Assembly: GCA_020638735.1 (NCBI GenBank)
Contig: JACKHZ010000011.1
Coordinates: 372,001-436,000, forward strand
Length of the DNA: 64,000 nt
DNA from: Planctomycetota bacterium
GTDB taxonomy: Bacteria; Planctomycetota; UBA1135; UBA2386
Reading direction: 5' to 3'
Below, piece after piece: positions 31,999 through 40,033 of the stretch. The position numbers and the translations under genes are program-made. Every line of letters starts with the position of its first letter. Within the stretch, counting starts at the first letter, position 1. Under the pieces are notes generated by a model. It did not search any database. It was not told the origin of the DNA and was given only the letters and a program-made list of their open reading frames with translations.

Positions 31999-33159
31999 AT
32001 GCACGTAGCGGTCCTTCTCGGCGGTTGTTCGCTCGAACACGACGTCTCGTTGGCCTCGGCCGAGCAGGTGCTCGCCAACCTCGATCGGCGTCGATGGCAG
32101 GTGACGCCGGTCTGGCTCGACCGCGACGGCGGTTGGTGGCCGCGGCGCGCGCCGCTCGGCGCCGGTGAGGCGTTCGTCACCGACGGGCCCGGCATCGATC
32201 GCGCGTCGGCGCACGGCCCGCTGCGTCCTGGTGCGGCGCTCGACTGGCTGCTCGACCACGCTGGCGTCGACGTCGTGTTCCCCGTGCTGCACGGCGCGTT
32301 CGGCGAGGACGGCACCGTGCAGGGCCTGTTCGAGCTCTACGGCGTGCCGTTCGTCGGCAGCGGCTGCGCGGCGTCGGCGGTGGCGATGGACAAGCTGCGC
32401 ACGCGCCAGGTGCTCGCCGCGACGGGCGTGCCGCTGGCGCAGGCGTATCTGCCGGAGGCATCGATCGCAGCGATCGATCCGGACGCCGAGTTCGTGCTCA
32501 TGCGCGACGCCGTCGGCACGCCCGCGTTCGTCAAGGGCGACCTCTCCGGCAGCACGTTCGGCGTGCACCGGGTGACCTGTGCCCAGGATCTTCGCGACTT
32601 CCGCGACCGCTACGCCGGCCGCTTCCGCCGCTGGTTCGCCGAGCGCGGCGCGGTCGGCGAGGAGATCACGGTGCCGGTGCTCGGCAACAGCGGCGGCGCG
32701 CTGCAGCCGCTGCCGCCGGTCGGCATCTACCCGGTGCACGACTCCTGGTTCACGACCGATGCGAAGTATCGGCCGGGCGCCTGCGAAGAGATCGTGCCGC
32801 CGCGCGGGCTGTCGCCGGTCGCGATCCGCGAGGTGCAGGACCTGGCGCGGCGCTGCCACGAAGCCCTGGTCTGCGACGGCATGTCCCGCACCGACATGAT
32901 CGTCACCGACACCGGACCCGTCGTGCTCGAGGTCAACACCATCCCCGGGCTGACCCGGCAGAGCCTGTTGCCGCGCGCGGCGGCGGCCGCGGGCTTGCCG
33001 TTCCCGGCATTGATGGACCGGCTGCTCGACCTGGCGCTGGAACGGCACCGCGCGCGCGCCGTCGGCGCTGTCCGCGCGACGCCCTCGACGTGCACGTCCG
33101 CGAACCTGTCACCGGGGAACGAGTCGTCGTCGGTGCCCGAACGGACGGCGGAGGCCTAG
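31999..33159 (+). CDS. ddl: D-alanine--D-alanine ligase
   Basis: 386 aa. ATP-grasp enzyme making D-Ala-D-Ala for peptidoglycan. Seen: N-terminal VLLGGCSLEHDVSLASA with the conserved Glu and Ser, VFPVLHGAFGEDGTVQGLFE, PFVGSGCAASAVAMDK, ATP-binding lysine in AFVKGDLSGSTFGV, and the metal-binding VLEVNTIPGLTRQSL. The loop KGDLSGSTFGV departs from the common KPxxxGSSVGV, so substrate specificity could differ (D-Ala-D-Lac or D-Ala-D-Ser ligases are related), but most catalytic positions are kept. A ~35-residue C-terminal extension is unusual. Not in a dcw cluster; 139 nt after the ROK gene. Confidence 0.9.
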   Translation: MHVAVLLGGCSLEHDVSLASAEQVLANLDRRRWQVTPVWLDRDGGWWPRRAPLGAGEAFVTDGPGIDRASAHGPLRPGAALDWLLDHAGVDVVFPVLHGAFGEDGTVQGLFELYGVPFVGSGCAASAVAMDKLRTRQVLAATGVPLAQAYLPEASIAAIDPDAEFVLMRDAVGTPAFVKGDLSGSTFGVHRVTCAQDLRDFRDRYAGRFRRWFAERGAVGEEITVPVLGNSGGALQPLPPVGIYPVHDSWFTTDAKYRPGACEEIVPPRGLSPVAIREVQDLARRCHEALVCDGMSRTDMIVTDTGPVVLEVNTIPGLTRQSLLPRAAAAAGLPFPALMDRLLDLALERHRARAVGAVRATPSTCTSANLSPGNESSSVPERTAEA

Positions 33160-33165
33160 TCGCCA

Positions 33166-35412
33166 GTGATCCCGCCGATCGCGTCGTTGCTGCAGCAGGA
33201 AGCCGGCACGGCAGCCGCCGCGTCGCCGGACGGCTTCTGGGCGTTCGTCTGGTCCCTGGCGCAGCAGCCCGGCGTCATCGAGACCACGGTCGCCGGCGTA
33301 ATCGTCGCCGCGTTCTTCTTCCTGTGGTGGCGCGTATCGGCGCTGCGGCAGAACGCGCGGGCCCGGGAAGCCCTGGCCGACTACCTGCTCGGCGTCGAAC
33401 AGGCGATGCACGGCGATCTCGACGGCGCGCGCGAGCGCCTGCAGCGGGTGCTCGAACAGGACCCCGAGAACCACTTCGCCCGGCTGATGCTCGGCCGGGT
33501 GCTGGTGCAGCTCGATCAGGCCGAGCAGGCGCACCAGCAGCACCTCTACCTGCAGCGGGCGTTCGGCGTCGACAGCGTCGAGAACGACCTGCTGCTGGCG
33601 CAGAGCCTCTGCGCCGCCGGGCTGCCCGCCGAGGCGGCCGATCTGGCCGAGCGCACGCTGCAGCGCGCGCCCGGGCAGGCGGCCGGCTGGGAGTTCGCCT
33701 ACCGGGCGCACCTGCAGAACGGCGATCACGAGGCCGCCGCGCGGGCCGGCCGCAAGCTGCTGGCGTTGTTGCGCGACCGCGGCGAGCAGCAGCGGCTGCG
33801 TGAGGACCTGGCGCGCACCGTGGCGCAGGCCGGCACGCTGCGCTGGTTGTCCGGCGCCGGCGACGAGGCGAAGGCGCTGGCGCGCGAGGCGCGCGGTCTC
33901 GGGCCGAAGGCCGGCGGGCTGCTGCTGCTCGAGGCCCGGCTCGAGGCCGCGCAGCGCGGCGTCGACGACACCGCTCGTCAGCTCGCCGCGCCGCCGGCGT
34001 CCGCAGGCGCCGGTCAGCTGGTGCCGGTCGCGGCAGGGCCGCGGTCCCTGCTCGCTGGCGTCAGCGGCGCCACCCTGCCGATGGCGACGTTCGCGGGACT
34101 CTGCGAGGAGGCGCGCTGGGCGTGTCGCGCGTGTGGGGCGCCGCTCGAGCGCGAGCTCGGCCGTTGCCCGCGCTGCGGCCGCCGTGAGCCGGCGCAGCTG
34201 CTGGAGCCGCGGCTGGTCGAAGGGGTCGAGTCGCCGACGGAGCTGATGGACCGCATCGAGGTCAACGAAGCGCACGTGCACCGCCTCGTCGCGGGGCTCG
34301 AGTCCGGCGACACCCGCGCTCGCCGCGAGCTGCTGCAGCTCGGCGATCGCGCGGTGCAGGAGCTGGTGCGCGCCGCCTGGCGGGGCGCCGAGCCCGCCCG
34401 CGAGGCCGCCGAGCAGGTGCTGCGCGCGATGGGGCCGCACATCGCGAAGGCGCTCTTCGCCGCCGCGGACGAGCTGTCGCAGGCTCGGCTGCTGGCGGTC
34501 GGCGAAGGTCCGTCCGCGGTGGTCGGGCGCATCGTGCAGGGCTTCGACAAGACGGCGTTGCCGCACATGGAGCCGCTGTTCGCGTCGGCGCGCAGCGATC
34601 ATCGGCGCGTGCTGATCGACTTCTTCCTCGGTCTCGGCGACGTCGCGGCGTTCCAGCGGGTGCTCGAGCGCTTCCCGCCGATGGAGATCCTGCACCGCAT
34701 GAACCAGGCTCCCGCGGCGGTGCTGCGACGGTTTCTGCAGGCGGTGCCGCGCGGCCACTTCCTCGCCGAGTCGCTGCTGCTGGAGAAGACCTTCTATCGC
34801 GACGAGGACCTGCTGGCGGCGGTGCCCGACGCGAGCGACCCAGAGGTGCTGGTCGGCGTGATGCGGCGCCGCGGGCCGTCGCGGGCGCTGACCACCGCGT
34901 TGATCGCCGGCATCGCCGACGAACCGCGCGCGGCGGTGTCGATGCACGTGCTGGAGGAGTTCGGCGCCGAAGTGCTCGAGCACGTGCTGGCGGCGTTCGC
35001 CGAGCCGGACTGTGGCGACGACGCACGGCGGCGATTGTCACGCGTGCTGGCCCGCGGCGGCGCCGCGGCGGCCGAACACATCGCCGACGCCTTCGGCCCG
35101 GAGCCGAGCGCGGCCGACGACCGGCTGCGCAACCTGCTGGTGGTGATCGGCGACGACGCGGTCGACGTGATGGTCGCTGCCTACGAGAAGTCCGGGTGGC
35201 TCGAGATCGTCTCGGCCGGCCTGTTGCGTCGGCACAACAACCGCCGCGTTCAGCTGGCGATGGCGCTCGGCGAACTTGGCACCAAGGCGGCCACGAAGGC
35301 CCTGAAGGCGCTGCACAAGCGCGAGAAGGACGACAACCTGCGGCTGTCGCTGCAGCGCGCGATGCACCGCGCCGGGGCTGGCGACGGCGCGCCGGAGGGC
35401 CGCGATGGGTAA
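33166..35412 (+). CDS. membrane-anchored TPR protein with rubredoxin-like zinc ribbon and HEAT repeats
   Basis: 748 aa, GTG start. The first part resembles LapB/YciM: an N-terminal transmembrane helix (VAGVIVAAFFFLWW, residues ~40-58), then TPR repeats (residues ~60-290) and a rubredoxin-like ribbon with two CxxC pairs (CRACG near 320 and CPRCG near 335). Unlike LapB, which ends there, about 400 more residues follow. These look like HEAT-type helical repeats (GDTRARRELLQLGDRAVQELVRA, MHVLEEFGAEVLEHVL, QLAMALGELGTKAATKALKA). LapB controls LPS synthesis by presenting LpxC to FtsH; a related role is only a suggestion. It overlaps the next gene by 8 nt, so the pair is translated together. Confidence 0.75.
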   Translation: MIPPIASLLQQEAGTAAAASPDGFWAFVWSLAQQPGVIETTVAGVIVAAFFFLWWRVSALRQNARAREALADYLLGVEQAMHGDLDGARERLQRVLEQDPENHFARLMLGRVLVQLDQAEQAHQQHLYLQRAFGVDSVENDLLLAQSLCAAGLPAEAADLAERTLQRAPGQAAGWEFAYRAHLQNGDHEAAARAGRKLLALLRDRGEQQRLREDLARTVAQAGTLRWLSGAGDEAKALAREARGLGPKAGGLLLLEARLEAAQRGVDDTARQLAAPPASAGAGQLVPVAAGPRSLLAGVSGATLPMATFAGLCEEARWACRACGAPLERELGRCPRCGRREPAQLLEPRLVEGVESPTELMDRIEVNEAHVHRLVAGLESGDTRARRELLQLGDRAVQELVRAAWRGAEPAREAAEQVLRAMGPHIAKALFAAADELSQARLLAVGEGPSAVVGRIVQGFDKTALPHMEPLFASARSDHRRVLIDFFLGLGDVAAFQRVLERFPPMEILHRMNQAPAAVLRRFLQAVPRGHFLAESLLLEKTFYRDEDLLAAVPDASDPEVLVGVMRRRGPSRALTTALIAGIADEPRAAVSMHVLEEFGAEVLEHVLAAFAEPDCGDDARRRLSRVLARGGAAAAEHIADAFGPEPSAADDRLRNLLVVIGDDAVDVMVAAYEKSGWLEIVSAGLLRRHNNRRVQLAMALGELGTKAATKALKALHKREKDDNLRLSLQRAMHRAGAGDGAPEGRDG

Positions 35413-36685
35413 GGTCGGCGACCTGCTGCGCCGCGGCATGGGCAAGGCGATCGGCGCGCCGCTGAAGGCGATCCTGCCGAAGAACCCGTGGCTGCGCTTC
35501 GCCATCTACGCGCTGCCGTTCGTGCTGCTGCTGGCGCTGTTCAGCCCCGTGTTGGACCTGGTGCTCAAGCTGCTCGAGCTCGGACTGCGCGTGATCGAGC
35601 CGCTGCTGCAGACGATGGTCGGGCGCATCGTGCTGGTGCTGCTGGTGTTCGCGTCGGGCGGCCTGGTGATGTTCTGGCTGCTGAAGAGCCGCGTGCGCGA
35701 CTGGCGCGGCGAGGCGGCGCTCGGTCGTCACCTGCAGGCGATCGCCGCGCTGCTCGGTCACGACCGCAAGAAGAGCCGCGACATGTTCCGCAAGGTGGCG
35801 CGCTACCGCGGGCCGACCCCCGACCGCTACGCGCACCTCGTGGCAGACGCCGACCTGAAGCTGGCGCGCATGGGTCTCGCCGACGGCAAGGTCGACGAGG
35901 CGCTCGGCTGGCTGGCGCGGATCTCCGAGCCGGGGCTGCCGAAGGAGCTGCTGCGCTCGTCGCTGCAGCTGCGGCTCGAGGCGCTGTCGCGGCAGGGCGA
36001 GGTGCTGCCGGCGACGTTGCGGCGCGAAGCCGAAGCGGCGGTCGAGCGGTTCCCCAAGGACGTGCGCACGTTGGCGCTGCTGCGCGACCAGGCGCTCGGC
36101 GAGCAGCGCGCGGACGACGCGCTCGAGTGGCAGGCGCGCATCGCCGAGCACGCGACGCCGCAGCGCCGCGTCGAGGAGCGGCAGCGCTACGTCGACATGC
36201 TGCTCGACGCCGGTGCGCGCGCGCTGCGCGCAGATGACCTCGACCAGGCGAAGAGGCACGGCAAGCGGCTCGACAAGGTCGACCCCGACGGCCCGTCCGG
36301 CAAGTTGCTGCTCGGCGACGTGCACCGCGCGGCGGGGGAGCTGCTGAAGGCGGTCAAGGTCTACGGCGCGACGCGTTCGCCGACCGGACTCGACCGCATC
36401 GCCGAACTGCTCAGCGAGCACCCGGGCGCCGTCGAGCCGCGCGAGCTGCTGGCTTGCTGCCCGATGCAGGGCACGTTGCTGCTGGTCGCGCGCGAGCTGG
36501 CCAGGAAGGGTGACCTGGTGAAGGCCGAACGCGCCGCGCGCGTCGCCGCCGAAGCGCTCGGCCCGACGCCGACCGTCTGCGCGGTGCTTGCCGAGGTGCT
36601 CGACCTGCTCGGTCAGCAGCAGAAGGCGCAGCTGCTGCGCGAACAGACGGTGGCGCGGTTGCTCGGCGCACCTGCCGCAAAGTGA
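35405..36685 (+). CDS. two-TM TPR-like protein of unknown function
   Basis: 426 aa. Starts 8 nt inside the preceding TPR/HEAT gene. A basic N-terminus is followed by two hydrophobic helices (residues ~32-60 and ~72-96) and a soluble region made of TPR-like helical pairs (ALGRHLQAIAALLGHDRKKS, ARMGLADGKVDEALGWLARI, DDALEWQARIAEHA, AARVAAEALGPTPTVCAVLA). The architecture recalls HemY/LapA-type partners of TPR proteins but the sequence is not clearly one of them. Coupling to the LapB-like protein suggests a membrane complex. Its stop at 36685 lies just before the 94-bp repeat array. Confidence 0.7.
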   Translation: MGKVGDLLRRGMGKAIGAPLKAILPKNPWLRFAIYALPFVLLLALFSPVLDLVLKLLELGLRVIEPLLQTMVGRIVLVLLVFASGGLVMFWLLKSRVRDWRGEAALGRHLQAIAALLGHDRKKSRDMFRKVARYRGPTPDRYAHLVADADLKLARMGLADGKVDEALGWLARISEPGLPKELLRSSLQLRLEALSRQGEVLPATLRREAEAAVERFPKDVRTLALLRDQALGEQRADDALEWQARIAEHATPQRRVEERQRYVDMLLDAGARALRADDLDQAKRHGKRLDKVDPDGPSGKLLLGDVHRAAGELLKAVKVYGATRSPTGLDRIAELLSEHPGAVEPRELLACCPMQGTLLLVARELARKGDLVKAERAARVAAEALGPTPTVCAVLAEVLDLLGQQQKAQLLREQTVARLLGAPAAK

Positions 36686-36692
36686 CCGGGCG

Positions 36693-36911
36693 CGAGCAGC
36701 CTGGCGGCCAACAGCGGATGGTCTGTTGTCACCAGGATTGGTGCCGGAGGCGGGACTGCCGCCTTCTTGGTCTCTCGCGTTGCCGCCGAGCAGCCCGGCG
36801 GCCAACAGCGGATGGTCTGTTGTCACCAGGATTGGTGCCGGAGGCGGGATTGCCGCCTTCTTGGTCTCTCGCGTTGCCGCCGAGCAGCCTGGCGGCCAAC
36901 AGCGGATGGTC
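36693..36911. repeat. left part of 94-bp tandem array carrying tRNA-Leu 3' ends
   Basis: A 24-nt partial unit (36693-36716) is followed by two full 94-bp units (36717-36810, 36811-36904) and the first 7 nt (GATGGTC, 36905-36911) of a third, which is cut by the IS66 element. Each full unit holds the tRNA-Leu 3'-terminal 19 nt in minus orientation (36739-36757 and 36833-36851; the second has one C-to-T change). Units are otherwise nearly identical. An inverted repeat within each unit can form a hairpin (GGCGGCAAC with GTTGGCCGCC on the minus strand). Confidence 0.9.
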
Positions 36912-36932
36912 GTAACCGTCGCGTGAAGCACA
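36912..36932 (+). repeat. IS66 left terminal inverted repeat
   Basis: 21 nt starting GTAACCGTCGCGTG; exact reverse complement of the right end at 39304-39324. Confidence 0.9.
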
Positions 36933-36968
36933 TCTGGTCGCGGCAGCCGCGCTCGGCATCGTGCCGGC

Positions 36969-37265
36969 ATGCAACGACGCAAGGAGATGACCGCGCTGCT
37001 GGCGCGGCGTGAGCGCGAGGGCCTGAGCCTGCGCGAGTTGTCCGAAGAGACCGGGATCCCGTTCGGCACGCTGTCCTGGTGGTGCTGGCGCCTGCGGCAG
37101 GATTCTGCTGGTCGGCAACCTGCAGATGCGTTCGTCGAGGTGGAATTGCCGCCAGCGGTCCGCGGTGAAGTCGTCGTGCGTGTTGCCGACATCGAGATCG
37201 CGGCTCCTGCCGGGGCGGACATCGACTGGCTCCGCGATCTGATCAACGCGCTGCGGCCATGCTGA
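36969..37265 (+). CDS. tnpA: IS66 accessory protein TnpA
   Basis: 98 aa, the small first gene of IS66 elements, needed for transposition in the family. The N-terminal half has a helix-turn-helix pattern (LSLRELSEETGIPFGTLSWW) that probably binds the element's ends. The C-terminal DIDWLRDLINALRPC matches the end of IS66 TnpA proteins. It overlaps tnpB by 7 nt. Confidence 0.85.
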   Translation: MQRRKEMTALLARREREGLSLRELSEETGIPFGTLSWWCWRLRQDSAGRQPADAFVEVELPPAVRGEVVVRVADIEIAAPAGADIDWLRDLINALRPC

Positions 37266-37639
37266 GCCTGCCGTCGAGCATTCGCATTTTCGTTGCTCGC
37301 GACGCAGTCGACTTCCGCAAGGCGCACGACGGTCTACTCGCCGTGATCCGCGACGCGTTCGGCGACGACCCGTTCGACGGCAGCCTGTTCGTGTTCCTCA
37401 ATCGCGGTCGCGACCGGGTGAAGCTGCTGCAGTGGGATCGCGACGGCTTCTGGCTGCACTACAAGCGGCTCGAGCAGGGCACGTTCAAGCTCGACGTCAA
37501 GACCGACGAATCGCGTTGCGAGATCAGTCGCGCGCAGCTGTCGATGCTGATCGAGGGAATCGATCTACAGAAGCGAAAGATCCGCCAGCCTCTGTCGTTG
37601 CCTGCGCGTCGTGGCGATCGTGACGGACGTGGCAACTGA
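37259..37639 (+). CDS. tnpB: IS66 accessory protein TnpB
   Basis: 126 aa. Typical IS66 Orf2: FVARDAVDFRKAHDGLLAVI, LFVFLNRGRDRVKLLQWD and GFWLHYKRLEQGTFK are family signatures. The role in transposition is not understood, but it is required along with TnpA and TnpC. It overlaps the end of tnpA and the start of tnpC (29 nt), as usual. The last ~15 residues, Arg-rich, lie in the tnpC overlap. Confidence 0.93.
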   Translation: MLSLPSSIRIFVARDAVDFRKAHDGLLAVIRDAFGDDPFDGSLFVFLNRGRDRVKLLQWDRDGFWLHYKRLEQGTFKLDVKTDESRCEISRAQLSMLIEGIDLQKRKIRQPLSLPARRGDRDGRGN

Positions 37640-39254
37640 GGATGTGGATCCGAGCGAGCTCGAAGTCCTTCGCGGCCAGGTCGCCGCGCTGCAGCAGCAA
37701 CTGGCTGCTCGTGACGAGCTGATCCGCAAGCTCGAGCACAACGTCGAGGTGTTTCGACGCATCGCGTTCGGCGGCGGCTCGGAGAAGCGCGGCAATCGCA
37801 AGCTGCCCGACGGCGAAGTCCCGACCAAGCAACTGCACCTGTGGCTCGTCGATCTCGTCGCGGAGGCGGAGCGCACCGCCGAGAAGACAGGCACCCACGG
37901 CTCGATCACGGTTACTCCTCCGAATCCAGGGCGCACGCCCAGCAAGCGCCGCCAGAAGTTGCCGTCGCACCTGCCCAGGGTGCGCACGACCTACGAGCTG
38001 CCGGCCGACCGCCTCGCCTGCGAGTGCGGCTGCCAGATGGAGGAGATCAACGAGGACGTCAGCAGCGAGCTGATCCGGATCGAGCTGACGCTGGTGCACG
38101 AGATCGCCCGGAAGAAGTACGGCTGCAAGAAGTGCGGCGGTGCCGCGCGCACCGCGCCCGGTCCGGATCGCGTGATCGAGAAGGGCCTGCTGAGTCCGAG
38201 CTTCCTCGCCCACGTCATCAGCGAGCGGTTCGGCATGCACATGCCCTACCACCGAATGGAGCAGAAGTACGCCGGCGAAGGCTTGGACCTGTCGCGCAGC
38301 GTGCTGCAGCGCTCGACGGCCAAGTGCGCGGAGCTGCTCGAGCCGATCTACAACCAGCTCAACCGCGAGATCCTCGCCCAGCGCGTCATTCACACCGACG
38401 ACACGCCGGTGACGATCGCGTGCGACGAGAAGGGGCGGCCGGCCAAGGGCCGCGTCTGGGTCTACGCCGATCACGATCACCGCATCTGGTACGACTTCAC
38501 GTCGAGCCGCCGCCAAGACGGACCCGAGCGAGTGCTCGGCGACTTCAAGGGCTTCCTGCAGGCGGACGCCTACAAGGGCTATGACCAGTTCTTCGTTCCC
38601 GAGGGAGCGACCGAGGTCGCGTGCTGGGCGCACGCGAGGCGCAAGTTCGTCGACGCGGAGTCCAAGGATCCGAAGCTCGTCGCGCAGGCGCTCGATCGCA
38701 TCGGTGCGCTCTACGCCGTGGAGCGAGCGGTCAAGGACGCTGCCGCGGCCGAGAAGCGCGAGCCCACGCCGGAGGAGTTCCTCGCTGCGCGACAGCAGCA
38801 CAGCAAGCCCCAACTCGAGGCCATCCGCGCTTGGCTGGAGTGGGCTGAGACACAGGTGCTGCCCAAGAGTCCGGTCGCCGAGGCGATCCGCTATGCGCTC
38901 AACCAGTGGAAGGCGCTGACGGTGTTCGTCGACGACGGCGAACTGCACATCGACAACAATCTCGCTGAGCGATCGCTGCGACCGTTCGCCGTCGGCAGGA
39001 AGAACTGGCTGTTCTTCCAGACCGAGGGCGGCGGCAAGACCGCCGCGATCCTCGCCAGCCTGCTACAGACCGCGCGTGCGATCGGGATCAACCCGCAGGA
39101 CTACTTCCGCGACGTGCTCCTGCGCATCGGCAGCGAGTCCGATGTCGCCAAGTTGACGCCGCACGGCTGGAAGCAGCACTTCGCGCAGGACGTCGCCGAC
39201 CACCACGAGGACATCCTCTGTCGGCTGCGCGACCACTTCGCCAAGGCGCAGTAG
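37611..39254 (+). CDS. tnpC: IS66 transposase TnpC
   Basis: 547 aa, GTG start. DDE transposase. In order: an N-terminal coiled coil (LRGQVAALQQQLAARDELIRKLE), a zinc-finger region (CECGCQ and CKKCGG), and the catalytic core with Asp in VIHTDDTPV (about 262), Asp in QADAYKGYD (about 319) and Glu in NNLAERSLRP (about 453). The conserved CWAHARRKFVDA and the C-terminal IS66 tail (INPQDYFRDVLLRI) are present. No frameshift or stop, so it should be functional. Its start overlaps tnpB, suggesting translational coupling. Confidence 0.96.
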   Translation: MAIVTDVATEDVDPSELEVLRGQVAALQQQLAARDELIRKLEHNVEVFRRIAFGGGSEKRGNRKLPDGEVPTKQLHLWLVDLVAEAERTAEKTGTHGSITVTPPNPGRTPSKRRQKLPSHLPRVRTTYELPADRLACECGCQMEEINEDVSSELIRIELTLVHEIARKKYGCKKCGGAARTAPGPDRVIEKGLLSPSFLAHVISERFGMHMPYHRMEQKYAGEGLDLSRSVLQRSTAKCAELLEPIYNQLNREILAQRVIHTDDTPVTIACDEKGRPAKGRVWVYADHDHRIWYDFTSSRRQDGPERVLGDFKGFLQADAYKGYDQFFVPEGATEVACWAHARRKFVDAESKDPKLVAQALDRIGALYAVERAVKDAAAAEKREPTPEEFLAARQQHSKPQLEAIRAWLEWAETQVLPKSPVAEAIRYALNQWKALTVFVDDGELHIDNNLAERSLRPFAVGRKNWLFFQTEGGGKTAAILASLLQTARAIGINPQDYFRDVLLRIGSESDVAKLTPHGWKQHFAQDVADHHEDILCRLRDHFAKAQ

Positions 39255-39303
39255 CGCCCGCGGGCAGCAAGCCGTGGGGGCTGCCGGAGCTATGCCGGCG
39301 ACC

Positions 39304-39324
39304 TGTGCTTCACGCGACGGTTAC
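39304..39324 (-). repeat. IS66 right terminal inverted repeat
   Basis: 21 nt, exact reverse complement of 36912-36932; ends ...CGGTTAC before the direct repeat GATGGTC. Confidence 0.9.
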
Positions 39325-39459
39325 GATGGTCTGTTGTCACCAGGATTGGTGCCGGAGGCGGGACTGCCGCCTTCTTGGCCTCTCGCGTTGCCGCCGAGCA
39401 GCCTGGCGGCCAACAGCGGATGGTCTGTTGTCACCAGGATTGGTGCCGGAGGCGGGACT
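39325..39459. repeat. right part of 94-bp array, merging into tRNA-Leu
   Basis: One full 94-bp unit (39325-39418, continuing the unit broken by the IS) with a third tRNA 3'-end copy at 39347-39365, then the start of the next unit (39419-39459), whose last 19 nt are the 3' end of the real tRNA-Leu gene. Sequence identity to the other units stops at 39459, inside the tRNA T-arm. Confidence 0.9.
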
Positions 39460-39525
39460 TGAACCCGCATGAGTTGCCTCGCAGGTTTTTGAAACCTGTG
39501 CGTCTGCCGATTCCGCCACTCCGGC
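39441..39525 (-). tRNA. tRNA-Leu (anticodon CAA)
   Basis: 85 nt with encoded CCA. On the minus strand the acceptor 5' GCCGGAG pairs with 3' CTCCGGC, followed by discriminator A and CCA. The D-arm is GCGGAATCGGCAGACGC, the anticodon arm CAGGT-TTCAAAA-ACCTG (anticodon CAA, reading UUG codons), a long variable arm CGAGGCAACTCATG marks class II, and the T-arm is CGGGTTCAAGTCCCG. Promoter immediately upstream. Its last 19 nt are repeated three more times downstream in the 94-bp array. Confidence 0.96.
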
Positions 39526-39538
39526 GTGCGGGCGGGGC

Positions 39539-39567
39539 ACAGTAGGCACGGGTCGAGCACAGGTCAA
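39539..39567 (-). promoter_or_regulatory. sigma70-type promoter for tRNA-Leu
   Basis: On the minus strand TTGACC (39567-39562), 17-nt spacer, TACTGT (39544-39539). Start of transcription is expected only ~7 nt before the mature tRNA 5' end at 39525. Confidence 0.75.
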
Positions 39568-39736
39568 CAACGCCGCACTGTGACCACCGCCGGCGTTCAG
39601 GACCTCGGGCTAGGATGCCCGACACGGGCCGGCGCGGTGGAATGACCCACGCCTGCAGTCAGCTTTCCTCGTGTGTGGCGACCCCGGCGGCCGATGGTCT
39701 CGCGCCGACCTGTTCTCACGACCAAGAAGGATCCCG

Positions 39737-40015
39737 ATGAAGAAGTCCGTCCTCGTGCTCGCCGCCGCGGCGTTGATGAGCGTCCTGTCGTCCTGTGGTA
39801 CGGTCAACGGCGTGCGTTGGGCATACGGCCACGACTCGATCTACGCCAAGCAAGAGGTCGTCGCCGAGAAGGGCGTCGCGCGCGCGATCTTCGGCGTGCC
39901 GGTGATCGTCGGCGGGGCGACGTTCGACGTGCTCACCTGGCCCGTGCAGCTGCTGTTCGGTGTGTGGCCGATGTGGGGCCGTTCGTCGCCGATCCTGCGG
40001 CCCGACGGCAACTGA
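39737..40015 (+). CDS. small lipoprotein of unknown function
   Basis: 92 aa. ATG 39737 with upstream AAGAAGGA ribosome-binding site. Lipoprotein signal MKKSVLVLAAAALMSVLSSC with Cys at residue 20. The mature part is short, with an Ala/Gly/Val-rich middle (GVARAIFGVPVIVGGATFDV) and a Trp/Pro-rich end (TWPVQLLFGVWPMWG). It recalls YceK/YidQ-type small lipoproteins but the match is too weak to name. Single gene downstream of the tRNA region. Confidence 0.75.
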   Translation: MKKSVLVLAAAALMSVLSSCGTVNGVRWAYGHDSIYAKQEVVAEKGVARAIFGVPVIVGGATFDVLTWPVQLLFGVWPMWGRSSPILRPDGN

Positions 40016-40033
40016 CCGCCGCCGCCAGCTGCG

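Larger units (their letters stand above)
36912..39324 (+). mobile_element. IS66-family insertion sequence, complete
   Basis: 2413 bp bounded by 21-bp perfect terminal inverted repeats (36912-36932 and 39304-39324), which begin GTAACCGTCG as IS66 ends do. It holds the three IS66 genes tnpA, tnpB and tnpC in order, all intact and overlapping. The flanks show a 7-bp direct repeat GATGGTC (36905-36911 and 39325-39331); IS66 elements usually duplicate 8 bp. Removing the element and one copy restores a perfect 94-bp repeat unit, so the target was the array itself. The intact reading frames suggest a fairly recent, possibly still mobile insertion. Confidence 0.93.

Noticed and set aside
36693..39459. 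CRISPR array
   Set aside because: The 94-bp units are contiguous, with no unique spacers between short repeats and no cas genes; they are tandem repeats with tRNA ends.
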